A model generated the notes under the pieces. That model ran no database searches. It saw nothing but the letters and a program-made list of their open reading frames with translations, and was not told where the DNA came from. Made by a program: the position numbers and the translations under genes. A DNA stretch of 64,000 nt, from assembly GCA_020633465.1 (NCBI GenBank), contig JACKDN010000021.1, forward strand, positions 62,001 to 126,000, in the 5' to 3' direction. Source of the DNA: Myxococcales bacterium (GTDB taxonomy: Bacteria > Myxococcota_A > Bradymonadia > UBA7976 > UBA1532). Positions 52,839-61,547 of the stretch are shown here, in pieces. The stretch's first letter is position 1. Every line of letters begins with the position of its first letter.

Positions 52839-53693
52839 ATGAAGCGCATGACGATTGGAAGCCTGTCGAGCGCCGCCGCGCTCGCCCTCGTCGTGCTCGG
52901 CCTCGCCGGGTGCGACAAGGAGGAGCCCCCGCCGCCCAAGGCGCAGGAGGTCATCCTCAACGTGCGCACGCTGGATCTGGCCGAGAAGCCGGTGCAGATG
53001 GTGCGCTTCTACATCAACGGCAAGAAGTTCGGCATCACCGACCAGGACGGGGCCTTCCGCGGCCGCTATCCGGCCAAGGACGGGGACGTGCTGACCTTCA
53101 ACGTCGAGCCGCCGCCCGGCTACAGCGTGCCCCCGAACATCGATCAGAGCCGCTGGCAGGTGACGGTCAAGTACCCCGCCGACGGGCGCCCGCTGCAGGT
53201 GGACTTCACCGCGCCGCTGCAGCGCCCGGAGCGCGACTACCTGTTCATGGTGCGCACCGGCACGCCGGCGACGCCCGTGCGGGTGAACGACAAGATCGTC
53301 GGCAAGACCAGCGAGACCGGCGAGGCCCTGCTGCGGGTGAGCGGGGTGCCCGGCACCCGCTTCAGCGCGCGGGCCGGCGACGTGGTGCTGAGCAACGCCA
53401 CCTTCGCCGAGGACGACGAGATCTACCTGCTGACGGCGGTGAAGCAGGGGCCGCTCGGCGGCGCCGGCGGCGAGCCCGCCGAGGCCGTGGCCCAGAACGA
53501 CGCCCCCGAGGAGCCGCCCGCCGAGGAGCCCCCGGCGCCGAGCTGCCGCCCGCGGCGCCGGCCCTGCGCGCGTCGAGCGCGAGCCGGATCCGCCCGCGCC
53601 TGGTCGTCGCGGCGCGCACGCCCACGCCGCGCGCCGAGCCGGACGATCCCTGGGAGCGCGCGCGGCGGCGCGCGCCTGCCGCGCCGAGCCTGA
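52839..53693 (+). CDS. N-terminal part of envelope lipoprotein with beta domains (frame-broken)
   Basis: ATG 52839 after GGAAAG starts a lipoprotein signal (LGLAGC); ATG 52803, overlapping the previous stop, is the alternative. About 190 residues of sensible sequence follow with two beta-sandwich-like segments (for example FYINGKKFGITDQDGAFRG, and VRVNDKIVGKTSETGEALL), both with the logic of a peptidase-regulatory-like fold. An acidic Pro/Glu linker then leads to about 53540, where this frame turns Arg-rich. The +2 frame continues (ELPPAAPALRASSASRIRP) to about 53712, then the third frame leads into the TPR part at 53767. Read as one gene 52839-54612. Confidence 0.75.
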   Translation: MKRMTIGSLSSAAALALVVLGLAGCDKEEPPPPKAQEVILNVRTLDLAEKPVQMVRFYINGKKFGITDQDGAFRGRYPAKDGDVLTFNVEPPPGYSVPPNIDQSRWQVTVKYPADGRPLQVDFTAPLQRPERDYLFMVRTGTPATPVRVNDKIVGKTSETGEALLRVSGVPGTRFSARAGDVVLSNATFAEDDEIYLLTAVKQGPLGGAGGEPAEAVAQNDAPEEPPAEEPPAPSCRPRRRPCARRARAGSARAWSSRRARPRRAPSRTIPGSARGGARLPRRA

Positions 53694-53766
53694 GCCCGGA
53701 CGAGCCCCGCTGGGAGCCCCGCCGCGCGAGCTGGATCCGCCGCCGCGCGCGCCGGATCCGGAGCCG

Positions 53767-54612
53767 GTGCGGCCGCAGGTGGTCGAGATCGGCGGCGGCG
53801 ACGACGGGGAGCTGCTGGTCGACGAGCCGGCCCCCGCGGCGCGCGACGACAGCGTGGCCGAGCTGCTGGACGATCCGACGCCCGCGCCGGTCGCGGCCAT
53901 CGCGCCCGCGCCCTCGGCGGCCCGCGCGGCGCCCTCGCCGGGCCTCGACGACGGCATCCTCGACGACGACGGCGCCACGGTGGATCGCGCGGCGATCGAT
54001 CAGAAGACGACCATCGCCGCCGGCGCCGGCGCCAGCCCGGTGACGATGAGCCGCGAGGAGATCTCGACCCGCCTCGACGAGGTGCAGTCGCGCCTGAAGC
54101 GCAGCCAGGTGCTGCAGAAGGCCGACGTCGACTTCCTGGCGCAGATCGACCGCTCGCACCCGGGCTACTACGAGGCGAACCGCCTGCTGGCCGACTTCTA
54201 CTACCGCCTGAAGGACTACCGCCGGCAGGCCGAGTCGCTGGAAGAGGCGACGAAGCGCGGCCGCTACAAGCACGATCCGGCCATCCTGCTGTCGCTGGCC
54301 AAGGCCTACGCGCAGCAGAAGCGCTACCGCAAGGCGCTCAGCGCGATGGGGCGGGTCGAGGCGAAGATGCGCCGGCTGCCGGCCGATCAGAAGGCCGACG
54401 CCTACCGGTTCCACGCCGAGATGCTGGAGTTCGAGTTCCTGCGCCAGTACCACGACGATCCCAAGCGGGCGAACATCACGCTCGTCGACAAGGCGATCAG
54501 CAAGTGGGAGCGCTACCGCACCTTCTCGGCGGGCGCCAACGCCGGGGCCGTGGCGACGGCGGACAAGCGCATCGCCAAGCTGAACGAGCTCAAGTCGGGC
54601 CTCGAGCTCTGA
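53767..54612 (+). CDS. C-terminal TPR part of the same frame-broken lipoprotein gene
   Basis: The frame begins with a GTG that is internal. After a Pro/Ala/Asp linker, from about 54040 the sequence is helical TPR-like: SREEISTRLDEVQSRLKRSQ, NRLLADFYYRLKDYRRQAES, AILLSLAKAYAQQKRYRKAL, and a final RYRTFSAGAN segment. The TPRs would be outside the inner membrane because the protein starts as a lipoprotein, and probably serve as a periplasmic scaffold. The stop at 54612 precedes the next gene by 70 bases. Confidence 0.7.
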   Translation: MRPQVVEIGGGDDGELLVDEPAPAARDDSVAELLDDPTPAPVAAIAPAPSAARAAPSPGLDDGILDDDGATVDRAAIDQKTTIAAGAGASPVTMSREEISTRLDEVQSRLKRSQVLQKADVDFLAQIDRSHPGYYEANRLLADFYYRLKDYRRQAESLEEATKRGRYKHDPAILLSLAKAYAQQKRYRKALSAMGRVEAKMRRLPADQKADAYRFHAEMLEFEFLRQYHDDPKRANITLVDKAISKWERYRTFSAGANAGAVATADKRIAKLNELKSGLEL

Positions 54613-54682
54613 GCACAGGACGGCGCGGGGCGGGCGCGCGCTCGTCGGGACGTCGGGTGAACGAGAGGACCGACCAGGGGGC

Positions 54683-55627
54683 GTGTTGATCCGCGATCAG
54701 GACAGGCCGATCGGGCGGCGGCGCGTGGCGCTGCGGCTGGCGCTCGTCTGCGCCGCGCTGCTGTGCGCGCCCGGCTGCAAGAAGCGACAGGACGCCGGCG
54801 GGGCAAAGGGGGGCGGCGCGGCGGTCGAGCCCTCGGTCGACGTGACCGCCGACAAGGCGGCCGCCCGGGACAGCTGGCTCTTGAAGGTGGCGCGCGATCC
54901 CGCGCCGCTGCTGACGCTGGCCGGCACCAGCGAGGGCTGGCGGCATTACTTCACCGGCAAAGCGAGCGAGGCGCTCGAGGCCTTCGAGGGTGACCTGGCG
55001 AAGGGCGAGGCGGCGCGCATCGGCGCGGCGCGCGCGGCGCTCGAGCTGGCCTTCGCGCACCGGAACGCCGGCCGCCTGATCGTCGCGCTGACGCCCGCCG
55101 TGCTCGACGCCCAGAAGACGCTGCCCGGGGCCGAGGCCGGCGCGGCGCACCGCACCTTCGTGGCGGCGCGCCTGGCGCAGCGGACGGGGAAGACGCCCAC
55201 GCTCGACGGGCTGGCCGGATCGCCGCTGGCCGCGCTGGCCCAGGCCGCGGCGACGGGCGCCGCGGGCCCCGAGGCGGCCCTGCTGCGGGTGACGCCGAGG
55301 GCGCCGACGCCTCGCCGCCCGCCGGGGGCACCGACGCCTGGGCGGAGCGGCTGGCGCTGCGGGCGCTGGTGGCCGCGGGGCGGCTGCGCGAGGCGCGGGC
55401 GCGGATGGGGCGGCTCGACGCGCGCGCGGCCGATCTGGTGGTGGGCGAGGGCAGCGCGGCGGTGCGCTTCCGCGATCCCGCCGTGGCCGGGGTCGAGGCC
55501 CACGTCTACGCGGCGGCGGCCCTGGCGGCGCTCGAAGGGGTCTCGGGTTGGGCCGATCTGCTGCGCGCGCAGGCCCAGCTGGTGCTGGGCAAGCCCGCCG
55601 AGGCCGCGAAGACGCTCGAGGCGCTGA
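54683..55627 (+). CDS. N-terminal part of TPR-type lipoprotein (frame-broken)
   Basis: GTG 54683 (or TTG 54686) after CAGGGGGC starts a lipoprotein signal ending CAPGC. Residues about 35-205 are Ala/Leu-rich helical hairpins with TPR-like pattern (FTGKASEALEAFEGDL; HRTFVAARLAQRTGK). Near 55295 a GCCGA-rich tract changes the frame, after which this one is nonsense and the next frame (sensible as EGADASPPAGGTDAWAERL) continues to 56283. The full gene is about 533 codons. Confidence 0.72.
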   Translation: MLIRDQDRPIGRRRVALRLALVCAALLCAPGCKKRQDAGGAKGGGAAVEPSVDVTADKAAARDSWLLKVARDPAPLLTLAGTSEGWRHYFTGKASEALEAFEGDLAKGEAARIGAARAALELAFAHRNAGRLIVALTPAVLDAQKTLPGAEAGAAHRTFVAARLAQRTGKTPTLDGLAGSPLAALAQAAATGAAGPEAALLRVTPRAPTPRRPPGAPTPGRSGWRCGRWWPRGGCARRGRGWGGSTRARPIWWWARAARRCASAIPPWPGSRPTSTRRRPWRRSKGSRVGPICCARRPSWCWASPPRPRRRSRR

Positions 55628-56283
55628 TCGCCGCGCCGCCGCCCGAGGCGCCGCTGGCGCTGCTGGTGCTGTCGCCGGCGCTCGACGCCGCGGATCTGAA
55701 GGCCTGGGCCACCGCACTCCGGGCGGCCGCGCTGGCCGAGGCGGGGCAGGCCGAGGCCGCGCAGGCTTTGGCGAAGACCGTCGGCAGCGAGACCGTCGGT
55801 CGCCGCGTCTTCCGCAACTACGCGCTGGCCTTCACCGGCCAGAAGGCCGCCCCGGACGCCTTCCCGGCCGACCGCGGCGTGCTGGGCAAGGCCCTGCTCG
55901 ACGAGGTCGAGGCGCTGGGCGAGGCGGCGAAGGGCAAGCAGGACCTCGCCAGCCTGTCGCTGGTCGAGCGCTATCTCGACGCGCTGCAGCGCCTCGACGC
56001 GCAGGCCCAGCAACGGGGCGGGGATCCGACGCTCGCGGTCAAGGCGCGCGAGGCCGCCGAGGACAAGGCGCACGCCGCCGAGGTGTCCGACCGGAACTCG
56101 ATCTCCTCGCTCACGGCGACCGCCTATGACAATGTGGCCATCGGGCGCCCTCGCGTGGCGCTGAAGTACCTCAGCCGACTCGAGCCGGTGCTGCCGACGG
56201 TCGGCGCGCCAGCCGAGATGCTGCGGGATCTGCTCAGCCTGCGGGCGATGGAGCAGGGCGGCGGCGCGACGGCCGGCCAGTGA
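55369..56283 (+). CDS. C-terminal part of the same TPR-type lipoprotein gene
   Basis: The sensible sequence in this frame begins near 55300, before the first in-frame start. It is a helical array with repeated Ala/Leu hairpins (AAGRLREARARMGRLDARAAD; RAQAQLVLGKPAEAAKTLEAL; ALAEAGQAEAAQALAKT) and ends at TGA 56281-56283. No membrane segment is present. As for the previous gene, the TPRs are predicted to lie outside the inner membrane. The peptide transporter operon begins 31 bases later. Confidence 0.75.
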   Translation: MAAGRLREARARMGRLDARAADLVVGEGSAAVRFRDPAVAGVEAHVYAAAALAALEGVSGWADLLRAQAQLVLGKPAEAAKTLEALIAAPPPEAPLALLVLSPALDAADLKAWATALRAAALAEAGQAEAAQALAKTVGSETVGRRVFRNYALAFTGQKAAPDAFPADRGVLGKALLDEVEALGEAAKGKQDLASLSLVERYLDALQRLDAQAQQRGGDPTLAVKAREAAEDKAHAAEVSDRNSISSLTATAYDNVAIGRPRVALKYLSRLEPVLPTVGAPAEMLRDLLSLRAMEQGGGATAGQ

Positions 56284-56314
56284 ACGACTCTTCAAGGAGC
56301 CCGAAGCAGCGATG

Positions 56315-57850
56315 ATGAACCGTCTGATGTGCTGCCTGCTCGCCTCCGTGGCCGTGCTCACGGCTGCGTCCGCCGCGTCGGCGCAGACCTTCCGCTATCC
56401 GGAGGACACCCGCCCGACGTCGCTTCTTCCCTTCTTCGCCGAGGACATGAGCGCGGTGCGGATGGTGGAGCTGATCTTCGACTCGCTGGTCGTCATCAAC
56501 AAGCGGGGCGACGTCGAGGGCGAGCTGGCCACGTCCTGGGAGGTGGACGCCGACAAGATGGGCATCCGCTTCGTGCTGCGCGAGAACGTGAAGTGGCACG
56601 ACGGCCAGCCCTTCAGCGCCAAGGACGTGGTGTTCACGATCCAGGCGGCCCAGGATCGAAAGACCATCTTCAACGCGAAGAGCAAGTACGCCTTCATCCG
56701 GCAGGTGAGCGCCGAGGGCGACTACGCGGTGCACTTCGCCTTCGACCGCCCCATCAACGAGCCCGAGCGGCGGTTCCTGTTCAAGATCATCCCGCAGCAC
56801 AGCTTCGACGGCACGGCGATCAAGCGGACCGACAAGTTCAACCGCAGCCCGATCGGCACCGGCCCGTACCGCGTGCGCAAGTACTCCCTGCGCAGCGTCG
56901 AGCTCGAGGCCAACCCGGACTACTGGAACGTCGCGAAGATCCCCACCGTGATGATGCAGCACACGCCGGACAAGTCGGCGCAGGTGAACCTGCTGCAGTA
57001 CTCGGGCGGCAAGGCCGGCGTGCAGGCGGTGATCTTCCTGCCGCCCAAGAACATCCCGCTGTTCGAGAACAGCGACTCGGTGATCCTCGAGCCCTACCAC
57101 ACGGTGTCGTGGTGGTACATGGCGTACAACCACAAGAACAGCGCCCTGAAGGATCCGGTGGTGCGCGAGGCGATCGCGCTGGCGATCAACCGCGAGGAGC
57201 TGCTCGAGGCGCACCTGGGCCGCGGTGACATCCTCAGCGGGCCCTTCACCGAGTCGAGCCCCTTCTACAACTTCCAGGTGGAGCCGCGCAGCCAGGACAT
57301 CGAGCGCGCCAAGCAGATCCTCGCCGACGCGGGCTACAAGATGCGCGGCAGCAGCCTGCGCAAGGGCCGCGTGAAGCTCGACTTCAAGTTCGTCATGGAC
57401 AAGGAGCTGGCGAGCAACCAGGCCCTGTTCCTGGGCATTCAGGCCCAGCTGAAGAAGGTGGGCATCGTCGTCCGCCCCCAGTACGTCGACCACGCGCGCT
57501 ACCGCGAGCAGGTGTTCAGCAGCCAGAAGTTCGACCTGACCCTCAACGTGTGGTCGTTCGAAGAGGTCGAGGACGTCTACCCGCTGTTCCACAGCGAGGG
57601 CGTCATCAACTTCATCGGCTACAGCAACCCCGAGGTGGACACGCTGCTGGCGACGGCCAAGGCGACGCGCGACTACAAGAAGTACAAGGAGTACATGAAG
57701 CAGCTCCACGCGACCCTGAACAAGGATCTGCCCTACTTCTTCCTCTGGTCGCTGGACGTGTACTCGGGCATCAGCAAGCGGGTGAAGAACGTCTTCATCC
57801 AGCCCTACTACTACTTCACCTCGTTCCACGCGTGGGAGATGGCCCCTTGA
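56315..57850 (+). CDS. Periplasmic peptide-binding protein of ABC transporter (SBP family 5, OppA/DppA-like)
   Basis: The 511-residue protein (ATG 56315; ATG 56312 also possible) has a Sec signal ending ASAASAQ at about residue 24 and then a family 5 solute-binding domain of normal length. Typical blocks are ELATSWEVDADKMGIRFVLR, VKWHDGQPFSAKDVVFT and TGPYRVRKYS with the later ALAINREELL. Such proteins bind peptides, dipeptides or related solutes and deliver them to inner-membrane permeases. There is no lipobox, so it is soluble in the periplasm. It opens a translationally coupled five-gene transporter operon. Substrate unknown. Confidence 0.95.
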   Translation: MNRLMCCLLASVAVLTAASAASAQTFRYPEDTRPTSLLPFFAEDMSAVRMVELIFDSLVVINKRGDVEGELATSWEVDADKMGIRFVLRENVKWHDGQPFSAKDVVFTIQAAQDRKTIFNAKSKYAFIRQVSAEGDYAVHFAFDRPINEPERRFLFKIIPQHSFDGTAIKRTDKFNRSPIGTGPYRVRKYSLRSVELEANPDYWNVAKIPTVMMQHTPDKSAQVNLLQYSGGKAGVQAVIFLPPKNIPLFENSDSVILEPYHTVSWWYMAYNHKNSALKDPVVREAIALAINREELLEAHLGRGDILSGPFTESSPFYNFQVEPRSQDIERAKQILADAGYKMRGSSLRKGRVKLDFKFVMDKELASNQALFLGIQAQLKKVGIVVRPQYVDHARYREQVFSSQKFDLTLNVWSFEEVEDVYPLFHSEGVINFIGYSNPEVDTLLATAKATRDYKKYKEYMKQLHATLNKDLPYFFLWSLDVYSGISKRVKNVFIQPYYYFTSFHAWEMAP

Positions 57851-58824
57851 CGCGAGCGTCGCTTCTGCTGATCGCCGCGTTGCGGCGCACAGCGGGCGGC
57901 CTTCTTCTCCTGGTCGGGGCCAGCTTCGTCATCTACATCACGATCCGGTCGGCCCCCGGTGATGCCATCGACGCGATCAGCCCGATGGGCACGCCGCCGG
58001 AGGTGAAGGCCAAGCTGATGGCCGAGTTCGGCCTCGACCGCGATCCGCTCACCGGGTACGTCGCCTGGCTGTCGCGGTCGGCGGTGGGCGACTTCGGCGA
58101 GTCGCTGGTGTTCGCGCCGGGCGCGACCGTCATGGACGTCGGGCTGCCGGCGTTCGAGCGCACCCTGGCGCTGGCCGGCCTTGCGCTGGCCGCCTGCCTG
58201 GTGCTGGCCTTGCTGGGCGCTTTGCTCTTGGGGCGGCCTCACCCGCGACAACAGCTCGTCACCGGGCCGCTGTACTTCGTGACGGCGGCCCCGTCCTTCG
58301 TGGTGGCGGTGCTGTTCGCCCAGGGCATGAACTGGTTCGTGCACACCTATGTCGAGCAGGGCGGCTACGAGACGCCGCCCTGGTACCCCATCCCCATCTA
58401 CAGCGAGTCGTGGATGCCCTACCTGTTCGCCGGCATCGTGCTGGTGGCGGGCGACGGGCTGTTCACCGACTTCCTCAACGCGGTGCGGGCCGAGCTGCAG
58501 GGGCTGCGCAACGCGCAGTTCATCGCGGCGGTCCGGGCGAAGGGCGCCCGGACGGTGAGCCACATCGCGCGCAACATGGTGGTGCCGCTGGTGTCGGGCT
58601 ACGCGGCGCGGCTGCCGATCGTGCTGGGTGGGGTGGTGATCGTCGAGTACATCTTCACGCTCGACGGCGCGGGCTATCTGCTGCTCGAGGCGGCGCGCGA
58701 GCGCGACTTCCCCATCGTGGTCGGGCTGAGCGTGCTGTTCACCGCGACGATCATCGTGGTGAACCTGCTGGCGGACATCGTCCGGGCGCTGGTCGATCCG
58801 CGCGAGGTGGCCCGTGGAGGCTAA
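57847..58824 (+). CDS. ABC transporter permease (OppB/DppB-like)
   Basis: The start is TTG 57847 (the TTGA overlap with the preceding stop), giving 325 residues. Several transmembrane helices are visible (for example LLLLVGASFVIYITIRS; LALAACLVLALLGALLL; VLGGVVIVEYIF). The N-terminal FGLDRDPLTGYVAWLSR and later GDFGES are typical of OppB-type permeases, as is the C-terminal EAA-like loop region RNAQFIAAVRAKGARTVSHI. It forms the inner-membrane channel together with the next gene, which starts inside this one. Confidence 0.95.
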   Translation: MTRASLLLIAALRRTAGGLLLLVGASFVIYITIRSAPGDAIDAISPMGTPPEVKAKLMAEFGLDRDPLTGYVAWLSRSAVGDFGESLVFAPGATVMDVGLPAFERTLALAGLALAACLVLALLGALLLGRPHPRQQLVTGPLYFVTAAPSFVVAVLFAQGMNWFVHTYVEQGGYETPPWYPIPIYSESWMPYLFAGIVLVAGDGLFTDFLNAVRAELQGLRNAQFIAAVRAKGARTVSHIARNMVVPLVSGYAARLPIVLGGVVIVEYIFTLDGAGYLLLEAARERDFPIVVGLSVLFTATIIVVNLLADIVRALVDPREVARGG

Positions 58825-59635
58825 GGCCGAGCGCCTCGGCCTGTGGTCGAGCGGCGCGGTGGTGGCCGTCGTGCTGCTGCTCGGCGTCGTGGCGCCCTTC
58901 GTCGCCTACGATCCCGCGAGCGCCGTCGATTACGACCAGCAGCTGGTGGGGCCCAGCGCGGCCCATTGGTTCGGCACCGACGGGCAGGGGCGCGACGTCG
59001 CCATCCGGCTGCTGAAGGGCATCGAGGCCTTCTTCCTGCCCGGGCTGCTGGCGGGGCTGGCGGCGACGACGCTGGGCGCGCTGGCCGGCGCCATCGCGGG
59101 CTACGCCGAGGGCTGGGTGCGCAGCGCGGTGCTGGGCTTGATGCAGCTGATCGATACGCTGCCGCGCCTGGTGTTCATCATCCTGGTCTGCACCATCCTG
59201 AACCCGTCGATCAGCCTGATCGCCGGCGTGGCCGCGGTGCTCTTCGTGCCCAACATCGCGACGGTGGTGCGGCGCAAGGTCGAGGCCCTGGCCAGCGAGG
59301 ACTACATCCTGGCGCACATCGCGCACGGCTTCCGGCCCACGCGCATCCTGCTGTACCACATCATCTGGCTGCAGTGCCGACCCCTGCTCATCCGCCAGGC
59401 CACCTACGTGTTCGGCTACGTGCTGTTCGTCGAGACGGCGCTGTCGTACCTGGGCGACTACGGCGTGCAGGAGCCCACGCCCTCGTGGGGCAACATGGTG
59501 GCGCAGACCCGCGAGCTGGCCGGCGCCGCGCCCTGGCCCTGGCTGTTCCCGGCGCTGGCCATCGTCATCACCATCTCGGGCTTCCTGGCCTTCGGCAACC
59601 TGCTGGCCCGGCGCGAGGAGGAGGCCCTGCGATGA
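58814..59635 (+). CDS. ABC transporter permease (OppC/DppC-like)
   Basis: GTG 58814 overlaps the previous gene by 11 bases; 273 residues. After a short N-terminal region and first helix (AVVAVVLLLGVVAPFVAY), the HWFGTDGQGRDVAIRLLKG motif marks an OppC-type permease. Five or so further helices and the EAA loop (LASEDYILAHIAHGFRPTRI) follow. ATG of the next gene overlaps its stop by four bases (ATGA). Confidence 0.95.
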   Translation: MEAKAERLGLWSSGAVVAVVLLLGVVAPFVAYDPASAVDYDQQLVGPSAAHWFGTDGQGRDVAIRLLKGIEAFFLPGLLAGLAATTLGALAGAIAGYAEGWVRSAVLGLMQLIDTLPRLVFIILVCTILNPSISLIAGVAAVLFVPNIATVVRRKVEALASEDYILAHIAHGFRPTRILLYHIIWLQCRPLLIRQATYVFGYVLFVETALSYLGDYGVQEPTPSWGNMVAQTRELAGAAPWPWLFPALAIVITISGFLAFGNLLARREEEALR

Positions 59636-60531
59636 GCGCGCCCCTCCTGGCGGTGGACGATCTGGTCATCGAGTTCGACACGCAGGCCGGGCGGCGGCGC
59701 GTGGTGGACGGCGTCTCGTTCGGCGTCGCCGAGGGCGAGGTGCTGGGCATCCTGGGCGAGTCGGGCAGCGGCAAGACGATGAGCACGTTGGCCGTCCTGG
59801 GCCTGGTCGCCGGCAACCCGGGCGTGATGGGCGGCTCGATCAAGGTGTTCGACGACGGCCAGCCGCGCGAGCTGCTCGAGGGCCTCGGGCGCGTGATCAA
59901 GCGGCGGGGGGACAAGCCCGCGCGCAAGAACGATCGGCGCTGGCAGCGCCTGGTGTTCCGCCGCATGAAGCCGCTGTGGGGTCGGGTGATGACCGCGGTG
60001 TTCCAGAACCCGCGGCACTCGCTCGATCCGCTGATGACGGTGGGCGCGCAGGTCGAAGAGTCGGTGCGGTTGGCCGAGCCGGCGCTGTCGAAGGCCGAGG
60101 TCGGCGCGCGGGCGGTCGACTGGCTGGCGCGGGTGCAGATGACCGATCCCTCCCGCGTGCACGGCAGCTACGCCCACGAGCTGTCGGGTGGCATGTGCCA
60201 GCGAGCCATGATCGCCGTCGCGTTGGCGCGGCGGCCCCGGCTGCTGATCGCCGACGAGCCGACGACCGGGCTCGACACCACCGTGCGGGCGGAGATCGTC
60301 GCGCTGTTCAAGGAGCTGCTGGCCGACCGCGGCCGCTCGATGTTGTACATCTCGCACGACATCCGCGAGGTGCTGTACCTGGCCGACCGCGTGATCGTGA
60401 TGCGGCACGGCCGCATCGTCGAGGAGGCCACCGCCGCCGATCTGAAGGCCGGCGTCGGCCGCCGCGATCCCTACACGGCGTCGCTGCTCGCGGCGGCCGA
60501 GCTGCCGGTCGGGCAGCAGGGGGCGGCGTGA
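59632..60531 (+). CDS. ABC transporter ATP-binding protein (OppD/DppD-like) with basic insertion
   Basis: The 299-residue ATPase has Walker A GESGSGKT (42-49), the Q-loop AVFQNP, signature LSGGM, Walker B LLIADEPTTGLD and the H-loop SHD. Between Walker A and the Q-loop there is a basic insertion of about 25-30 residues (VIKRRGDKPARKNDRRWQRL part) that normal OppD proteins lack. The usual Cys-containing oligopeptide C-terminal tail is short and lacks the cysteines. Its stop overlaps GTG of the next gene (GTGA). Confidence 0.94.
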   Translation: MSAPLLAVDDLVIEFDTQAGRRRVVDGVSFGVAEGEVLGILGESGSGKTMSTLAVLGLVAGNPGVMGGSIKVFDDGQPRELLEGLGRVIKRRGDKPARKNDRRWQRLVFRRMKPLWGRVMTAVFQNPRHSLDPLMTVGAQVEESVRLAEPALSKAEVGARAVDWLARVQMTDPSRVHGSYAHELSGGMCQRAMIAVALARRPRLLIADEPTTGLDTTVRAEIVALFKELLADRGRSMLYISHDIREVLYLADRVIVMRHGRIVEEATAADLKAGVGRRDPYTASLLAAAELPVGQQGAA

Positions 60532-61547
60532 GCGAGCCCACCCCGCTGTTGACCGGGCGCGGCCTGGTGAAGCGCTTCCGCACCCGCAGCCTGCTGCGCG
60601 GCACCAAGGAGACGCGGGCGCTCGACGGCGTGGACATCGACGTCTTCCCCGGCGAGGTGGTGGCGCTGATCGGCGAGTCGGGGTCGGGCAAGACGACGCT
60701 GGGCAAGGTGCTGATGCGCCTGACGCCCATCGACGCCGGCGAGGTGAAGCTGCTCGGGCGCGATCTGTTCTCGCTGGGCCGGCAGGCGCTGCGCGAGGCC
60801 CGCCGCGACTTCCAGATGGTGTTCCAGAACCAGACCGCCAACCTGCACCCCAAGATGACCGTGCGGCAGATGGTGGACGAGTCGCTGCGCCTGCACCGGC
60901 CCGATCTGGACGCCGCGGGGCGCGCCGCGCGCATCGACCAGCTGCTGGGCCGCGTGGGCCTCGCGCCGCGGGCCGATCAGCGCCCGGCCAGCCTCTCGGG
61001 GGGCGAGCGGCGCCGCGCCGGCCTGGCGCGCATCCTCGCCACGAAGCCGCGCCTGATCGTGGCCGACGAGCCCACGAGCGGCCTCGACGCCGCGATCAAG
61101 CTGCAGACCATCGAGCTGCTGCGCGAGCTGAAGGAGGAGGCGATGACCTACCTCCTCATCAGCCACGACCTGGGCCTGGTGCGGCGCATCGCCGACCGGG
61201 TGCTGGTGATGCTGCACGGCCGCATCATCGAGCAGGTGCCCGCCGACCTGCTGGGCAAGACCGAGTTCCACCATCCCTATACCCACCGCCTGATGCGCGC
61301 GGCGGACCTGGACGACGAGCGGCGCGCGCCCCCGCGCGAGCGCCGCGACGACGGCCGGGGCGGCGACGCCGAGGCGGCCCCCGAAGACCTTCACGCCGGC
61401 TGCGTCCACGTGGCCGATTGCCAGCTGGCCGCGCGTTTGGGCATTCTGCCGCGGTGCACGCGCGAGCGACCGACGCCGGTGGAGGTCGGTCGGGGCCATT
61501 GGGTAGCTTGTTTCGGGGCCGAGTCGCCCTTGGAGGACGCCAGATGA
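60528..61547 (+). CDS. ABC transporter ATP-binding protein (OppF/DppF-like)
   Basis: The 339-residue ATPase has Walker A GESGSGKT (49-56), Q-loop MVFQNQ, signature LSGGE, Walker B LIVADEPTSGLD and SHD. The C-terminal tail, about residues 300-335, carries the oligo_HPY-type cysteines (GCVHVADC, LPRC, VACF), which in OppF/DppF relatives bind an iron-sulfur cluster. It pairs with the previous ATPase. Its TGA overlaps the ATG of the following gene (ATGA), so the operon continues. Confidence 0.95.
   Translation: MSEPTPLLTGRGLVKRFRTRSLLRGTKETRALDGVDIDVFPGEVVALIGESGSGKTTLGKVLMRLTPIDAGEVKLLGRDLFSLGRQALREARRDFQMVFQNQTANLHPKMTVRQMVDESLRLHRPDLDAAGRAARIDQLLGRVGLAPRADQRPASLSGGERRRAGLARILATKPRLIVADEPTSGLDAAIKLQTIELLRELKEEAMTYLLISHDLGLVRRIADRVLVMLHGRIIEQVPADLLGKTEFHHPYTHRLMRAADLDDERRAPPRERRDDGRGGDAEAAPEDLHAGCVHVADCQLAARLGILPRCTRERPTPVEVGRGHWVACFGAESPLEDAR

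Noticed and set aside
54613..54682. A promoter between the two TPR lipoprotein genes.
   Set aside because: No TTGACA/TATAAT-like pair at suitable spacing was found; cotranscription with the upstream genes is simpler.
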